Assembly: GCA_029817715.1 (NCBI GenBank)
Contig: JARUPY010000474.1
Span: forward strand, 7,998,001-8,062,000
DNA: 64,000 bases
DNA from: Melastoma dodecandrum
Taxonomy: Eukaryota; Streptophyta; Magnoliopsida; Myrtales; Melastomataceae
Reading direction: 5' to 3'
Shown here one piece after another: positions 32,382-44,699 of this stretch (position 1 is the first letter of the stretch; every line of letters starts with the position of its first letter). Both the position numbers and the translations under genes were made by a program. A model generated the notes under the pieces. It searched no databases. It was not told where the DNA came from and worked only from the letters and a program-made list of their open reading frames with translations.

Positions 32382-33266
32382 CTAGTCCATTTTGGTGAAG
32401 GGGGCGCTCTGTCCACGTATTTCTGTCGCTTGCACTCTTTCGTGAAAAATTTTCTTGTGTCTTTTGTCTAGGCGCGCTCTCCTGATCATTTTGCTTATGT
32501 TTCCTCTCTTTGTTGGGGTTTCGTGCTGCCTTGGCCCATGCTTGGCTCTAGTCAAGCCATTAATTTTCCCGCTTGCTGGTGTTTCCCTTTTTGTGTGCTG
32601 CATTGTTTTCAAATTTTTCAACAAGCTTTCCTTTTTTGTTTTGACTACCTGCCAATCGCCGGAGTTACGCTCTTCCGACATGGTCATCTGAGATGTAGTG
32701 ATGTTGACCGCCAGAGAATTTACATAATTATGTTTGCCAAAGGTGATCATGTTGCATTATCTGCAGATGAACTCCGGGTCCTCATATGGTACTGGTTGCC
32801 TAATAGCAGCGCATGGTTGAAGTTTCAACTTCAAAATCTTTGGGAAGGGGTTGTCTAGGTTTATCTGAAAGCAGAGCCGAGCTAGGTTTAACTTTTCTAT
32901 ATTGTAGGTACTGCCATCAATTTTGAGTGATTTCCCTATGGCTTCTCCCATTTTCCAGAGGCTTTCCTTGCTGCAGAATTCCACTGGAAGATTTTGGAGC
33001 CTGATCCAGGCCAGGGTGTGACCCAGCTTTACATATTTTGGATTGAACATAGGTTCCAATCTCCTTATGATAAGAAGGATGCCATTAAAGAACCATGGGC
33101 CTACATCAAGAATGAACTCCATATCCTTTGAATCGAATAGTCTCACCAATAGGAATCCTGATCCTAGTCGGTGTGTGGTAAATGCAAGGCACTTCCTCCA
33201 AAGTTTCCTTAATTTATGCGTGAGTGACTCCGAATCAATTGTTGCTCCCACCAGTTTGACGATCAC
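32382..33266 (-). pseudogene. LINE ORF1 (DUF4283-type RNA-binding protein)
   Basis: The frame 32757-33266 reads IVKLVGATIDSESLTHKLRK, FLLVRLFDSKDMEFILDVGPWFFNG-like and LAWIRLQNLPVEFCSKESL. These are hallmarks of the DUF4283 domain that opens ORF1 of plant L1-type LINEs. A second frame, 32382-32750, gives a basic Lys/Arg-rich tail (KMIRRARLDKRHKKIF). No C-terminal zinc knuckle was seen. A frame break joins the halves near 32.75 kb. Confidence 0.8.
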
Positions 33267-33594
33267 CGCATAACTATATTTTTTATATTGTTGGGTGAGC
33301 TCTTCCTATGTGAAAACGATTGAAGTGGGGTCTTCATCCGGTGGGGCAATTGTTGTTCCTACTTGCTCGCCAACTCTCCTGGCGTTGGGTCTTGTGTAGT
33401 CCTTTATCTTAGTAGTGCTTCCTTATAAGATACTGGGTGTAAGCATGTATAGGGATGGGTATGTGTAGTGATAGTTTTGGGGGGGTCATTTTGGGTAGGC
33501 TGGTATTTAGGTTGGTTGTCTGGTAGTGTTGTGTTGGTGCTCATGGTTTTTTTTGCTGGGAGGATTTTAGAGAAAGCCTCATTTGCTTTTTTTT

Positions 33595-35330
33595 AATTGT
33601 GTTATTTACTCAATATCGTTCACCCCTTTGTACTATTTAATGAGGGCTTCCACCTCATTTATTTTCTCATTCTCAAATGCCCACTCGAGCCATCTTGAGT
33701 AAATGTTGTCGTTCTCGTCTTTCTATCACAACCTTGCACCCAAGAGTCATCTCTTGATTGTTGTCCTCGTATCCATGATGTTGTTCTTGTGTGTCGGATT
33801 GAATGCTACCTAAAATTTTAGGAGGATCACATCGTGGTACATCCTTTGATGGAGCACATATCACTCGACTAGAGCAACAAATTGAAGATTTTCAAGAACA
33901 ACTTTGATTTTTGTGGACCCAGTAAGCCGCTCCCTTTACTAGTCGCCACAACAGTGATGGAGAGGAAAAACCATTGCGGGAAGAAGAATCGGTAACGTCG
34001 GGATGTCAACTACCGTGTCCGGACAAGAAATTCTCGGCGATAACTGTCCAAATATCCTAGTTCGAGGGTAACTTGGATCCGGAGGAGTTCATCGATTGGC
34101 CCCACACTACCAAATGCATCTTCGACAACATGATGGTGAAGATGCCTTGAAGCTACATATGTATGCAAGTTTTTGGAGCAAGAAGGTCAATGAGCGCTAC
34201 CAGAGCAAGGCTAATCAAGGGCATAGTGATCTTCTAGCTTGAAGACTTGGTGGGGATAAATCTCCGGAAGAAAAGATTTTCAACCAAAAGGAAGAACTAG
34301 TTGATACCACAAGCATAAGGACCCTTCAAGATCATCGAGCATATTAACAACAATGCCAACATGGTCATTCTTTTATGACAATATGTCTCTATCAATTTCA
34401 ATGTCTAAGATCTCGCTTTATATGGTGAATATAATGGCCATGCAGATACGAGGACCGTCTCAATAAGTGGAGAATGATGTAGAAAAGTAGCTAGCCAAGG
34501 AATTACCAGTCTCGCTTGGACTAGCTCAATCATAGCGACGCTACTGACAATCGTGTAGTATATTCGAGCAGATCATTTGAGTAGTTCAGAAGAAAAGCTT
34601 GAGAGAAATCTATTCAAGTAGATGAGATCGAGTGGATTGACTCCGTGGAGAGTTTCTATTATGCGCAACAAACCTGAACACCTCAGTTGAAGAGTCGTGA
34701 CGGTTCTAAAATCAATGCTATTTTCCATCCACTTTCTTTGTATTTTTTCATTTACTTTCGGTAGTTAATGTTGTAATAGTACCGAAACCTATACAATCTT
34801 CGATACCATCAGAACGAAACGACGACTTATCTTTATTTTGAATCAGTAATGGTTCTATCTTTATCATAGCTGAGCTATCTCCTATCTTCTTCCTTCACTT
34901 CGTGGATTCTTAGTACAATTTGTGTAAATCATACTTAACTTATTGGTGGTGTGTCTGTATCCTTTAAGTTATACTTCACCCTTGAGTCATTGCACAATGG
35001 TGTGTATATATGCATAAGGGTCTAAATGTATCCCTAACAGTTTTGATAATGGCAGTGTATCTACGATCCGTCAAGAGTCGCACGCTTTTTCGTCACTTGT
35101 AGTGAATCGGTATCCAATCGACGCCGAGTCAATCTCCATTTACCTCTTGTTTGGTTTAGCGAGTCATTTTATTGATATTGCTCGCGGTTTGCTCTATTTA
35201 ACGAGACTTTCCGCCCCAATCATTTTCTCATTCCCAAACTTCCAGTCGACAGCCATCTCGAGTAAATCTCATCATTCTGGTCCTTGCAACCTTCCGTTGC
35301 TTCTTGATGTTTCCAGGCCTTGTGCTGGTT
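33595..35330 (+). mobile_element. Gypsy remnant D (LTR scrap, gag scrap, integrase tail, 3' LTR)
   Basis: A 5' LTR scrap at 33595-33760 repeats at 35175-35310 (TATTTAA, TTTTCTCATTC, CATCTTGAGTAAAT / CATCTCGAGTAAAT). Between them lie a gag leader (RLEQQIEDFQEQL at about 33.87 kb), a gag piece matching element C (FEGNLDPEEFIDW, about 34.06-34.12 kb) and an abrupt jump to the integrase tail and 3' untranslated region (34.25-34.45 kb). The 3' LTR starts at TGATGTAGAAAAG, 34471. RT, RNase H and the integrase core are gone. Confidence 0.7.
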
Positions 35331-36160
35331 TGAAGGTGTTTTGACCAGCCCGTAGAAATATGACAAACTTGGAGATGCGGGCAAAAGTAACGGTGATGGG
35401 TTACTTTTGACATGACAGAAAATCTTGGGCATAACTTAATGGTGGCCAATACAGAAGCAAATTATACTAGCCCATCGAAATAAGTAAAGGACATGAACCT
35501 ATACAAGGTCTACAGAAGGAAAAAAACTACGAGAAGTAGAATTACTAAGTCTGCTAGACTAAAACCACCCAGTCGACTCCTCAGTCTACCGGGGACAAAG
35601 AAAATCTTAATGCCGAGATTCTAGGAAATCAGTTAACATAGACCACATCCCTATAATTCAAAGTGATATTCTGATGGAGGAAAATCTGGAGACGTGGCAC
35701 GTACCCTGAGCATATCAGATTCAGTATGAAAGAGAACAAGATTCTCTCTAAAACGACACACAATCATCTAAAGCCAAAAAGTGCATTGATTGTTAACAAC
35801 TCTTAGTTCTCAGCTTTCCTGCGTCCGGTTCCCAGTCTTCATCCAAACTAGGGTGAGCGCGTAGGGCCCTTGGTTTCCAAAGTCATTTCTACCATTGTTC
35901 ACACCCTCGTCCATCATGTCACTAGAGCCCAGATTCCACCACTCTAGTCCGCAAGCTCACGGCGTCAGCAACAAGTCTACGGCGCCGCCACCATCCAAGT
36001 TTTCAATTCTTTCATTTTCTCATGGCTGTATGGTTTTTTCCTTGATTGTAAGACATCGTTTATTAATACAATTCATTTGTTTTCATTAATGGCGACCACG
36101 TCTGACTCCTGTGGGTGTTCGTGCCAAATATTTCCGACGTGATCCGTTTCCGATGCGAAC
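35331..36160 (+). repeat. Probable 5' LTR region of gypsy E
   Basis: The last 60 bp (AAATATTTCCGACGTGATCC to GCGAACACGTTTT) match the LTR end of element A in reverse orientation, so this is LTR. Its start could not be located; no gene is supported in the stretch. Confidence 0.6.
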
Positions 36161-36167
36161 ACGTTTT

Positions 36168-36185
36168 TGGCGACCACAGTGGGAG
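36168..36185 (+). other. Primer binding site of gypsy E (tRNA-Arg type)
   Basis: TGGCGACCACAGTGGGAG, identical to the site of element A, lies between the LTR end and the gag ATG at 36208. Confidence 0.75.
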
Positions 36186-36207
36186 CTGAAGGAATTGACC
36201 ATTTAAA

Positions 36208-37758
36208 ATGGCGATGAATACCAGGAGTTCAAACACGCAAGATCCCCCCTCCTCCATTGGATGGAGAGAATCAGGGTTTGACGGGATCCCTAGTTGAGGG
36301 AATACGGCTCAAGGAGGCCAAGTTGTAGCTACTTAGCCCCCTGCGGCTACGCATACCCCGTCTGAGTTCATATCAAGGCTTGAGTTTCATAAAGAATTCA
36401 ATGATATGAAGAGGAATATGGGAGATATGCACGAGAATCTGCAAGATATCCGGGGAAATATGTGAAATGTGCTGGAAGATATACGTAGTATGGAAAGCCG
36501 TGAGGCCAGAATGCACGAAGAAAATACGCATGGCCGAAATGCCGGAGGAAACCAAGCTCGATATGGCTGAAATGCGGGAGATGATAAAAAGCCTCTCTAA
36601 AACAACCTCTAACATGAGAATGAGTGATCCTCTGATAGAGATTATTCTTTCATGGTTGATGCTCGCCGCGCTGCGACGGGAAAGTGAGTTGTATATTTCC
36701 ATGAGGATGACTCATTGAGAAACGCCAATCAGGGCGATACAGGTACATACGAAATCCCAGGAGAGAAAGTGTCCCCATTTAGACCTTCCTCCTCCCGTTC
36801 ACTTGGCCCCGGTAGACCTAATGCAATATTTGCCACGAACCCGGTGGATGAGGATAGCGGAATACAGAGCGATCTGAATAGGAACTCGAGCTATGCCCTC
36901 CCATCGTCATAGCAAATCACTTGCGGAAGAAGCGCCACAAGGGGTAAATTCAACGCTGGAGGGGGGCAGGCCCTTTGGAGATAGTTTCTACGCGAGGTTC
37001 CCTGCTAATGAGCAATTGTCTCTCCAAATGAACGGATCACTCCTCCGGTTAACGAATTTATCTAGGGAGCTACTCTGCCTTCGAATTATGGCGGGTTTAA
37101 TCAGCCAGTTCCACAAAACCTAAGAGAAGTGGTAACCCAGGTAGTGGAACAAATGGTCCCTAGGACTGTCCGACAGGAAGACATGTGTCTATATAGGAGT
37201 CCATATCCAGCATATATCGACAGGGATTTTCCCTTGCCCAGAGGATATCGGGTTCCTGATTTTACTCGTTTCTCAGGGGAGGATGAGATGACCCCTATAG
37301 AACGCATAGCCCGCTTCACCCACCAAGCCGGTGATGGAGCTGCTAATGATTTTTGGAAACTAAAATTATTTCCCAATTCGCTGACAGGAGATGCTTTCAC
37401 TTGGTACGCAAGTTTATCGCCAGGGTTAGTGGCCTCTTGGGCCGAAATGCAATATGTATTTATGAAGGCGTTGGCCCGTCTCGACACACCTATGTCGATA
37501 TTTGAGGTTATGAGATTGAAACAAGCAGCTAGAGAATCTCCTGGTCAATTCTCAATGCGTCTACACAAAGCCTTACTACGTTGTAGACCAGTAATTCCTG
37601 AAAGAGACCAGTTAATGATTGCATTAAATGCCTTGACTATTCCTCTTAGAAAAAAGTTACAAGGGTAAAGGTTTAGTGACTTTTATCATCTAGCCAGAAG
37701 GGCGGTTGAATACCATCAATTGTTAATGGAAGAGGCGCAAGCAGCTCGAGCGTATTAG
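36208..37758 (+). pseudogene. Gypsy E gag
   Basis: The start MAMNTRSSNTQDPP parallels element A (MVMSTRSGANRDPP), but a TAG follows after 29 codons. The region PSEFISRLEFHKEFNDM and a Met/Glu-rich coiled segment are readable with stops. The capsid-like core is an open frame at 37129-37668 (FWKLKLFPNSLTGDAFTWY, SWAEMQYVFMKALARL), ending at a TAA in KKLQG where A reads on to ERFNDLYDLARS. Sequence similarity to A in the core is very high. Confidence 0.85.
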
Positions 37759-39300
37759 GTGGAGCCTAATAGTCTTGAAGTAGACATGGCTGAGTTCGTA
37801 AAGGGCGAAGCTACTATTTGCGACCCACTGGCGAGAAAGAACACAAAGGCAAAAGCGTCTCAGAAATCTAGCGAGGAGAAGAAATATTCGTTTAACATAA
37901 ATAAAGCGGATGCTGTATTTGATTGGTTACTCCAGCCGAAACGGATTAAGCTGAAACCAGGGCATAAGGTGCCCTAGACCGAAAGAGAGTAAAGCATGAA
38001 TTATTGCAAATGGCATGGGTCATTCACCCATACTACAAAAGATTATTTGTCCTTCATAAATATAATTCATGACCTTATAGAGTCAAAAAAATTGTGTTTT
38101 CCGGAAGTGGAAGAAGTTACAATGGTTGATGATAAACCTTTTGATGTGGAGATTGCCATTCATACTTTTAACATCTTTGATACTAATGTTAATATGATAG
38201 AAACTAACTTCGAAATCTCTGCGTCGAAGGCAAAAACCCCTGGAGAGACTATCGTTGCGAATGCTTTGTTCCGGCATTTCGCTGACAAGGGCGTGGTAAC
38301 CTACCCGATGAAGGGAGTCGCCAACAATATGTGTTGATGGTATATGGACGACACGCATACCACAGATAGGTGCCACACCTTTAGAAAGTATATGAAAAAT
38401 AATCAGGAGGATACTTGGTATGACTTGTCATCGCTTGAAGAGGTGGCTCTGGGAATGGTCTCCCCTGCGTCGCGGTTCGCCCCTACCAGCTTGCAGAGGA
38501 GGCAGACCGTCATCAGAAGCCCCTCAGGTGTAGAACAGAGGCCTATTGTTCGGGGAGGGCGAGGTGGTCCCCATGGTCGCGAAAGAGCAAGAGAAGTATC
38601 TATCCAACAGCTCCGTATTCTAGAGCGATCTAATCTCCAGCTGGATTTCGATGAGAATCGTACGCAGCGAGGGCCAGGACAGGAGCCAGACAAAGCAGAC
38701 TTTACAATCGAGTCACAACCCGGAGAGGTAGGAAAGCCAGATGCGCCTGACAAATCCCAGCAAGGGGTGAGCCCCCATAAAAGAATTATCAGGCAAAGTA
38801 TGGACCGCCCATAGTGGATGTGCAAGCTAACCGTGCAAGGCTACTAGTAGCTCAATTCCTGGATGAGAAGATGCTTTGCTAGAAGTGTAAATTGATAGCT
38901 CAGAAAAAAAAAATTCTTGTCTCCCAATTGTGCACTCTCTTATGCGTCAACTATTTCCTCAAGCTGGTAGACATGTCATCGGAAGGGACGATCATCGTCG
39001 AATTAGCCCACTCTACCCCTTCAAGTATAAATGAAACTTGTGATCACTCAAGGTCGCAATAGGTATCGACCGCACGTACGGTCACTTTGTATGACCCAAT
39101 TTCTAGGAATTTCGTAGAGGTAAGTCAATTTCACTTGGTTCTAAGAAACCAAAGATGGTTAAAGCAAGTAATCCCTCAAAATATTATTGGCAGAAAGCTA
39201 TTGGCAAAACGCCTTCACCACCGAGAGGGAGTGGTAAGAGAAGGGAGAGACGTCTAAGTCACGTCCTTAAGAGGCCTAGGCCTACTCCTTCGAAAACCAC
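37759..39300 (+). pseudogene. Gypsy E gag C-terminal / linker region
   Basis: Frames 37759-37977, 37996-38337 and 38344-38814 cover this part. NYCKWHGSFTHTTKDYLSF shows Cys and His residues at a zinc-binding-like position; TMVDDKPFDVEIAIHTF and DDTHTTDRCHTFRK match element A; GGRGGPHGRERAREVS is the Arg/Gly-rich stretch. A TGA at 38336 replaces what is probably the first Trp of WHMDDTHTT-like sequence in A. From 38820 to 39300 only degraded similarity to A is visible. Confidence 0.75.
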
Positions 39301-39312
39301 TTCCCCACCAAG

Positions 39313-39965
39313 GTGACAATGAACGAATTGAAAGGTGAGTTGGAACGCGTGGAGTTTACAGACTATTTGGGAGAACTAGGTTCGAGCTATGACTATAACC
39401 CTCTCCGGAGTGGAGCACCAAGTGATATTGATGGGGAGGGGAAGCCTTTCGTGGACTACAACACCCTTACCTTGCTAGCGGACTTCGCAAACAATTGCAA
39501 GGAAGCATCTACGGGAGGTAAGAATCCTCTTCCTCGGATAGCAGGCTGTCCACTCGGTTTTCCGTTACATTGGTCTAGAAAGCCATCTGGTAGTATGAAG
39601 CAGCATATGCACTCTTTATATATTATTGCTGCCTTTGATGGAACCTTGGAGAGTAGGTCTTAATTGACAACGGAGCCACTATTAATGTGTTACCGTTATC
39701 CAAATTCAAAATGCTGGGGTATAACCATCAGGAACTAGTCAAGACTGATATCTCCATGAGTGGCTTTAACGGGAGAAAATCCGAGTGCCTAGGAGTGTTT
39801 TCGGTACACTTGGGAGTTGGACGACAGGAAAATGAGACTGCTTTCTTTGTCATAGACATAATCCCTACCTTCAATGCCCTACTAGGCCGTGATTGGCTTC
39901 ACAAAGCTGCTGCTATTCCTTTTACTTTGCATAGGGTTAATGTTGTGGATAGATTCAGTAATTAA
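39313..39965 (+). pseudogene. Gypsy E aspartic protease and flank
   Basis: The frame 39313-39663 holds SGSMKQHMHSLYI-like and FDGTLESRS. A frame change follows and then IDNGATINVLPLSKFKMLGY, with GFNGRKSECLGVFSVHLGVG and FFVIDIIPTFNALLGRDWLH. This retains the D-N-G-A loop also seen in element A and the closing LLGRDW block. The frameshift lies between ESR and LID at 39660. Function as a polyprotein protease is lost in this copy. Confidence 0.8.
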
Positions 39966-40778
39966 GATTATCAGGGCGGACGAATATTCGTGTTGTGACA
40001 AAGGAATTTTGCATGCAGAAACAAGCAAGACGGTCAAAGACCTTACGCTTGAGCAGTGGTACAAGTTGGGTGATCCCACTGTCGGCCCTCTCGGACAACT
40101 GTCTAGGAAATTCGACTACATCGTTTCTTATGGGACGTCGCATCCGGAACCTATGACTGGCGCTGCTATCATACCAACTGGATGGGGAGACTAGATGGAT
40201 GCTAAAGACATTGAGGAAGTCCTTCAAGAAGTCAACTCGGGGGAAACTCTTAATGAGGGGAACGTGGATGATCAGAACAACCAAGATGGAGTCAAAGGGA
40301 GGTTTGAAGAGGAAATGGACAAGAACCAAGGAGAAACTACCACGGAGTTGGAGCCCGATAGACTCCTAAGAGAAGGGACATATGGTCCGTGAGAAGGAAG
40401 TGAACGAGGCGGTCACTTATGTGTTGCAGCGGCTGCAAGCCTACAAGGAGAGCCGTCGTTGTTGTGGCGCGCCATCTGTGTCTATGTTTTCAATAAAGCC
40501 GGAGTCGACTAGTGCATCTAGCGCATGTAATAAATCAATTACTTCTCGTTTAGGAGGAAGTGAGGTTCGAGAATCTTTAATGATGCCTTGTGATCCGCTG
40601 ACTAGTGTCAATTTGGGAAGCGAGACTTTTCTTAGGTCTATTTTCGTCAGTTCAACAGTTAATAAAGATTTATTTGAAGTGATTTTAGAGGTGCTTGAAG
40701 AATTTAAAGACTGCTTCGCATGGGACTACACTGAAATGTCAGATCTTGATTGAAAGCTCGTAGAACAAACATTTAGCC
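39966..40778 (+). pseudogene. Gypsy E protease-RT linker and first RT residues
   Basis: ILHAETSKTVKDLTLEQWYKL, DAKDIEEVLQEVNSGETL and LEEFKDCFAWDYTEMSDLD follow each other in frames 39889-40194, 40195-40392 and 40382-40753, all with counterparts in element A. The CFAWDYTEM motif is the standard entry to Tat/Athila RT. Homology ends about 25 bp after the TGA at 40752. Confidence 0.78.
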
Positions 40779-42600
40779 TCACCACAATCCTCTCAGTTGA
40801 ATCATCACCAAGGTATTTCGAATCAGACGACCAATCACTCTCCTTGAACCTTACACATGCCCAGATGCTCCGCATTCTTAATTTGCGGTACACAAACCAC
40901 CCACCAGATTTGACAGCAAGCAAAAGCTTTGAGGCACGATAGTTTGAACTCAGGGTGACACCACTTTTCAAGGAAACAACATCTAGCCAACACAGTGGAA
41001 GCCGTCAACAATAGCAAATACACGACCAATGATGACATCTAACAATTTAAGCGAACAATGTCCGACAAACATATGTTGTTGGCTCGTTTCTTATCATTCA
41101 GTATTTTTGCTTCTTTACTATCAAATGGACAAAAAAACTTATCAAGTAAAATGTCATGAAATTTTTAATTGAGTTAAATGTACTAGTTACAATTATCGAT
41201 TCGGATGTATCAATATTTCTGATTTTAATTTACATTTTTTCCTCACCCTCATGTTTTTTTTTTCTAAAATCTATTTCGAAACCTAAGCAAAACGAACTAC
41301 CATTTTCAGTAGCCCGAAATATTTTGGTCATAGCATGTTTGTTTTCTATCGATCATTGTTTTTATTTCTTATGGACATTAAATAATTTCATTAACTCATA
41401 GAGAATAGTTAATGTCACAAAACTATAGAATACTTAAATGTTCGCTCTAATCCCATTGTAGATTCTTTTCTCTCATATTAATTTAGATTATTTATTGTTT
41501 TCAAATTTAGATTTTTTAATATATGGATTAAGATTTGTTATAAGAATAAATGGTGGGATAGAATTTCACACAAGGCCTTAAACATACGAAGAAAATGTGT
41601 TTTCTCAATACATAACAATTTCACTTAGTTTCTTAATTATTTATGGAATTTTCAGTCATCATGAATTTCGTCTTACGTTCGTCCGTCTTTGTTTTTTTAA
41701 CAATAGGCTTGACTCGCGACATCACATGGATAAAGCATGATCTCCCTTCCCTGTAGGTGGTAGACAATGGTTTAAGTTCATTTAAAGGCACTTTTTGGCC
41801 CAGTTGTGACCGCAAATCTTCATCCTCATTCTCATCATGCCCGTCATCGTCATTTTTTATGGAAGGCCTTTGCCTATGAGGAGGATTGAAGTAATTTAAC
41901 ATGCACAATTTTGACATGCGCAGAAAATTTAAGATGAAATATCAATGCATTTTCTGAAATTAGCCATCGGTTTGCAATATCCGTTTTGACCGGTGCAACA
42001 TTTGATACCAAAGTGCAACGACACCAATCTATTAACACAAGATCAAACCCACATTAAAATAGAGAGCATTTGTGATTTATCGGAGAGTAATAAAGGAAGA
42101 ATAAACGCACTTGGCGCACCAGAAGACTTAACCACCCATCCAAGCGAATACGTGGGTACTATTTTTCATCCAAAAGAGAGTAGAGGTTCCAACCCATCCA
42201 GATGGAAAACGTGGGTTTTGCACTTTGCCCAAAGTAGAGTAGCGGTTTCAATCCATCCAGGCAAATGACGTGGGTACCCCTTGAGGGCACGAATAGTGAA
42301 ACTAACAAGGTTGAGATGTGACCCTAAAGAAAGTTGAGATGCGATGCTGAAAAAATGAAGGCAACTCAACACGAAGACTTGTCCAAGATTTTAGGAAGTA
42401 GTTGAGATTTCTAGTATAAATATGATTTTTACATATAGTGTAGAACATGCAATCACAATAATAGAAATTGGATTACCACATTTTTCTTAGTTTTAGGCGT
42501 TTTATTACCGTTTGTTTGTGTTTTCTCAAGAGTGAATTATGAAAGCATCCCTATGACTTCTATAAGTATTTCATCGGATTAAATGTTATGTTTTTACTCT
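40779..42600. other. Unassigned stretch after element E
   Basis: No supported gene. A minus-strand frame at 40835-41038 begins with a signal-peptide-like hydrophobic run, but the rest is not recognised. From 41.1 to 42.0 kb the sequence is AT-rich. At 42.13-42.29 kb three diverged copies of (A)CCCATCCA...GAA(A/T)ACGTGGGT resemble the ACGTGGG repeats of element A's LTR region. Confidence 0.45.
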
Positions 42601-42607
42601 TTTTATA

Positions 42608-42660
42608 TGGCGACCATATCTCGAACCAAACAGCGAGCCCCGAGTTCGTTTGTCAAATAT
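42608..42660 (+). repeat. Short LTR-end-like sequence of the A/E gypsy family
   Basis: ATGGCGACCATATCTCGAAC and GTTCGTTTGTCAAATATTTCC, ACGTG parallel 36089-36143 in the 5' LTR end of element E (ATGGCGACCACGTCTGACTC, GTTCGTGCCAAATATTTCCGACGTG). It may be the stub of a 3' LTR. Confidence 0.5.
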
Positions 42661-42689
42661 TTCCAACGTGTTTACTAGTCATTTCTCCT

Positions 42690-44500
42690 TCATATTTAAT
42701 CAAATCCAAGTGCAGCAAATGTTGAGAAAGAAGGAAAAGACTATTTGAGATGTGGTTGAGGAGTCCCACCCTTGGTGAGCAGAGTTTTCGCGACTAGTAT
42801 ATAAGGAGTAAGGTCACTCCCAATGATGAAAGAAGGCGTACTTTTATGACAAGTATTTGATTGCAGCGACAAACATGTCATGATATTTGAGTTGTTACCG
42901 TCATATTATAGAAGCGTGATATACTCCGTGAAAGAAATATTTTGTTTCATTTAAGATTAACTAGAAATATCATTTCATATATATTTATTACTACGAGTAA
43001 GAACCGGAACGAATTAGGTTTATCCTTATTTAAAATTATTACATCATTTAAGCATATTTATTGATAATTCCTGATTTAATTAATGAAAATATAATCACAT
43101 AATAAAAAGAATATAAATAATTTAAATTAGAACGAGAGGAAAGAATATCAAGTAAACGTTTAATTACTTTATGGTTTTATGGCATTTTTAATTCAATTTA
43201 AAATTTTAGGTCCGTATTTATCAATTTTAGCAAATAGATTTCTTCCTTGAAACCACTTCATCATAAATTTTTTAAAGCCTAATTACGTTTGTTGTGGGTA
43301 CAGATAAATAATAAATAAAACAAAAATTTTCTTAGAGCCAGTCAATTGAATTTGAAATCAAGTAAATGAAAATATGTAAAATGAAAAGTAAAAATCTCAA
43401 TACAAGTTGAAATTTCATTCTTTTGGTGTGTTTATAATAATAATACCATCTTCATAAATTATTACCTCTTTATTTAAATGGGAAAAATTGAATACATATT
43501 AAACATAATTTTTTTATGAAAATAGCATTATAATGTTTTTTCGAGTTATGCAAATTGATGTTACAAGATCATGATAGCTCATATTTTCAAACTGGTAATA
43601 CAAATAGTTCACAAATAGTTATTGATTAAAAAAGGCCTAATTAGGAATTCTTTCATATACTATACCCATTTTTTCCAATCTATCATGTCGTTTGAAACGT
43701 ATCATACAGTAACCCGTACTTAAAACGTTATCTTCCGTAAGCAGCCCTTTTGACGGAGTCCGACGTGTCCGCACACGTGACTATGACGGCGTTAAAAATC
43801 ACCGTTAGCCGAACGATAAGATAGATCGGAAAAAACGGAAAAAATACAAGATAGAATTGCTAATTAGATCAAAAATATAAATAATATTTTATTTATTGTC
43901 GATATTGGGAAGGGAGATTCCACGTCAGACAAGGGGCCAAAACTTTTCCGACCGCCACTCCACTCCGCCAACCTCCTCTCCAAGAAACGCCGCTCCCAGA
44001 TCAGCGACAACTGCTCCACGAAGCCCGCCGCCTCAATCGTCTGAAGCAGAGCAGTAGCTAAGCAATTGCAGGCCGACCTTAGCAGCAACAAACGTCAAAT
44101 GCAGAATGCACGAGCTGAATAGGATTACCAGAACCTAATCGAGAAATCGGAAAGGAATTCACATTCCGATCATCGCCGTTGTCATCTTCGAGATCCACAG
44201 AGTCCAAAATTAGCTCGAGCCCCTAAACATTTTGAGGAAAGAATGAAATAAACCCTCGGCTGCCAATTCCGTATTCTTCTCCAATCCGACTGTACAACAA
44301 CAAAACCAATCGCGAGTTCAACATTCCCCTGTCCCCAGAAAATCAATCAGAGCGCGAATTATACTCGTGGTCATCGTCTCGCAACCCGAAATCACCCCCA
44401 TTGACATCGTCATCTTCTTCGCCTAAGAAGTAAGAGTAGAGGTAGTAGTAGTAGTAGTAATCCCGAGGCGGGGAACAGATGAAGGTCCAGACGAAGAGGA
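42690..44500. other. AT-rich gene-poor stretch
   Basis: Mostly AT-rich with no recognised coding. A more GC-rich part at about 43.9-44.1 kb gives a short minus-strand frame that I do not recognise. Nothing else is supported. Confidence 0.5.
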
Positions 44501-44699
44501 CGAGGCGGCCGAGCTACTGCAAGGGGAAGCAGCAAATGAGTTTGAGCATATGGGTCGTTGTCAGGTGATTCCCTCCCGTCTTAATCTTCCAGAAGTCCAC
44601 CGCCAAAGCAACTGGACCTCCGGCACGCCTCGGCCGACCCAGATAGCCGCGACCGCGTTGAAAACACCATTCTGGGTTGGGGCGGGGGCCTTTCGTCAG

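Larger units (their letters stand above)
30867..33590 (-). mobile_element. LINE (non-LTR) retrotransposon, ORF1 and 5' part of ORF2
   Basis: Minus-strand ORF1 (33266 to about 32382) is followed by a spacer with a decayed frame and by the endonuclease start of ORF2 (31423 to 30867). The reverse transcriptase and poly(A) tail are absent. LINE copies are usually truncated at the 5' end; here the 3' end is missing and the sequence meets a hAT fragment. A run of 11 G lies at 32218-32228. Confidence 0.8.
36160..40778 (+). mobile_element. Ty3/gypsy retrotransposon E (Tat-like), truncated in early RT
   Basis: Gag, linker, protease and protease-RT linker follow in the same order as element A. The sequence stays homologous until MSDLD-KLVEQTFSL (A has MPGLDCRLVEHTLPI) at about 40778 and then becomes unrelated. 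RT, RNase H and integrase are missing. A short LTR-end-like sequence at 42608-42660 may be a leftover of this family. Stops break every domain. Confidence 0.82.

Noticed and set aside
40835..41038. Minus-strand frame with a signal-peptide-like start and CHPEFKLSC, reminiscent of wall-associated-kinase ectodomains
   Set aside because: Only a few residues fit; the following spacing of cysteines does not, and no kinase or second block is near. Too weak to annotate.
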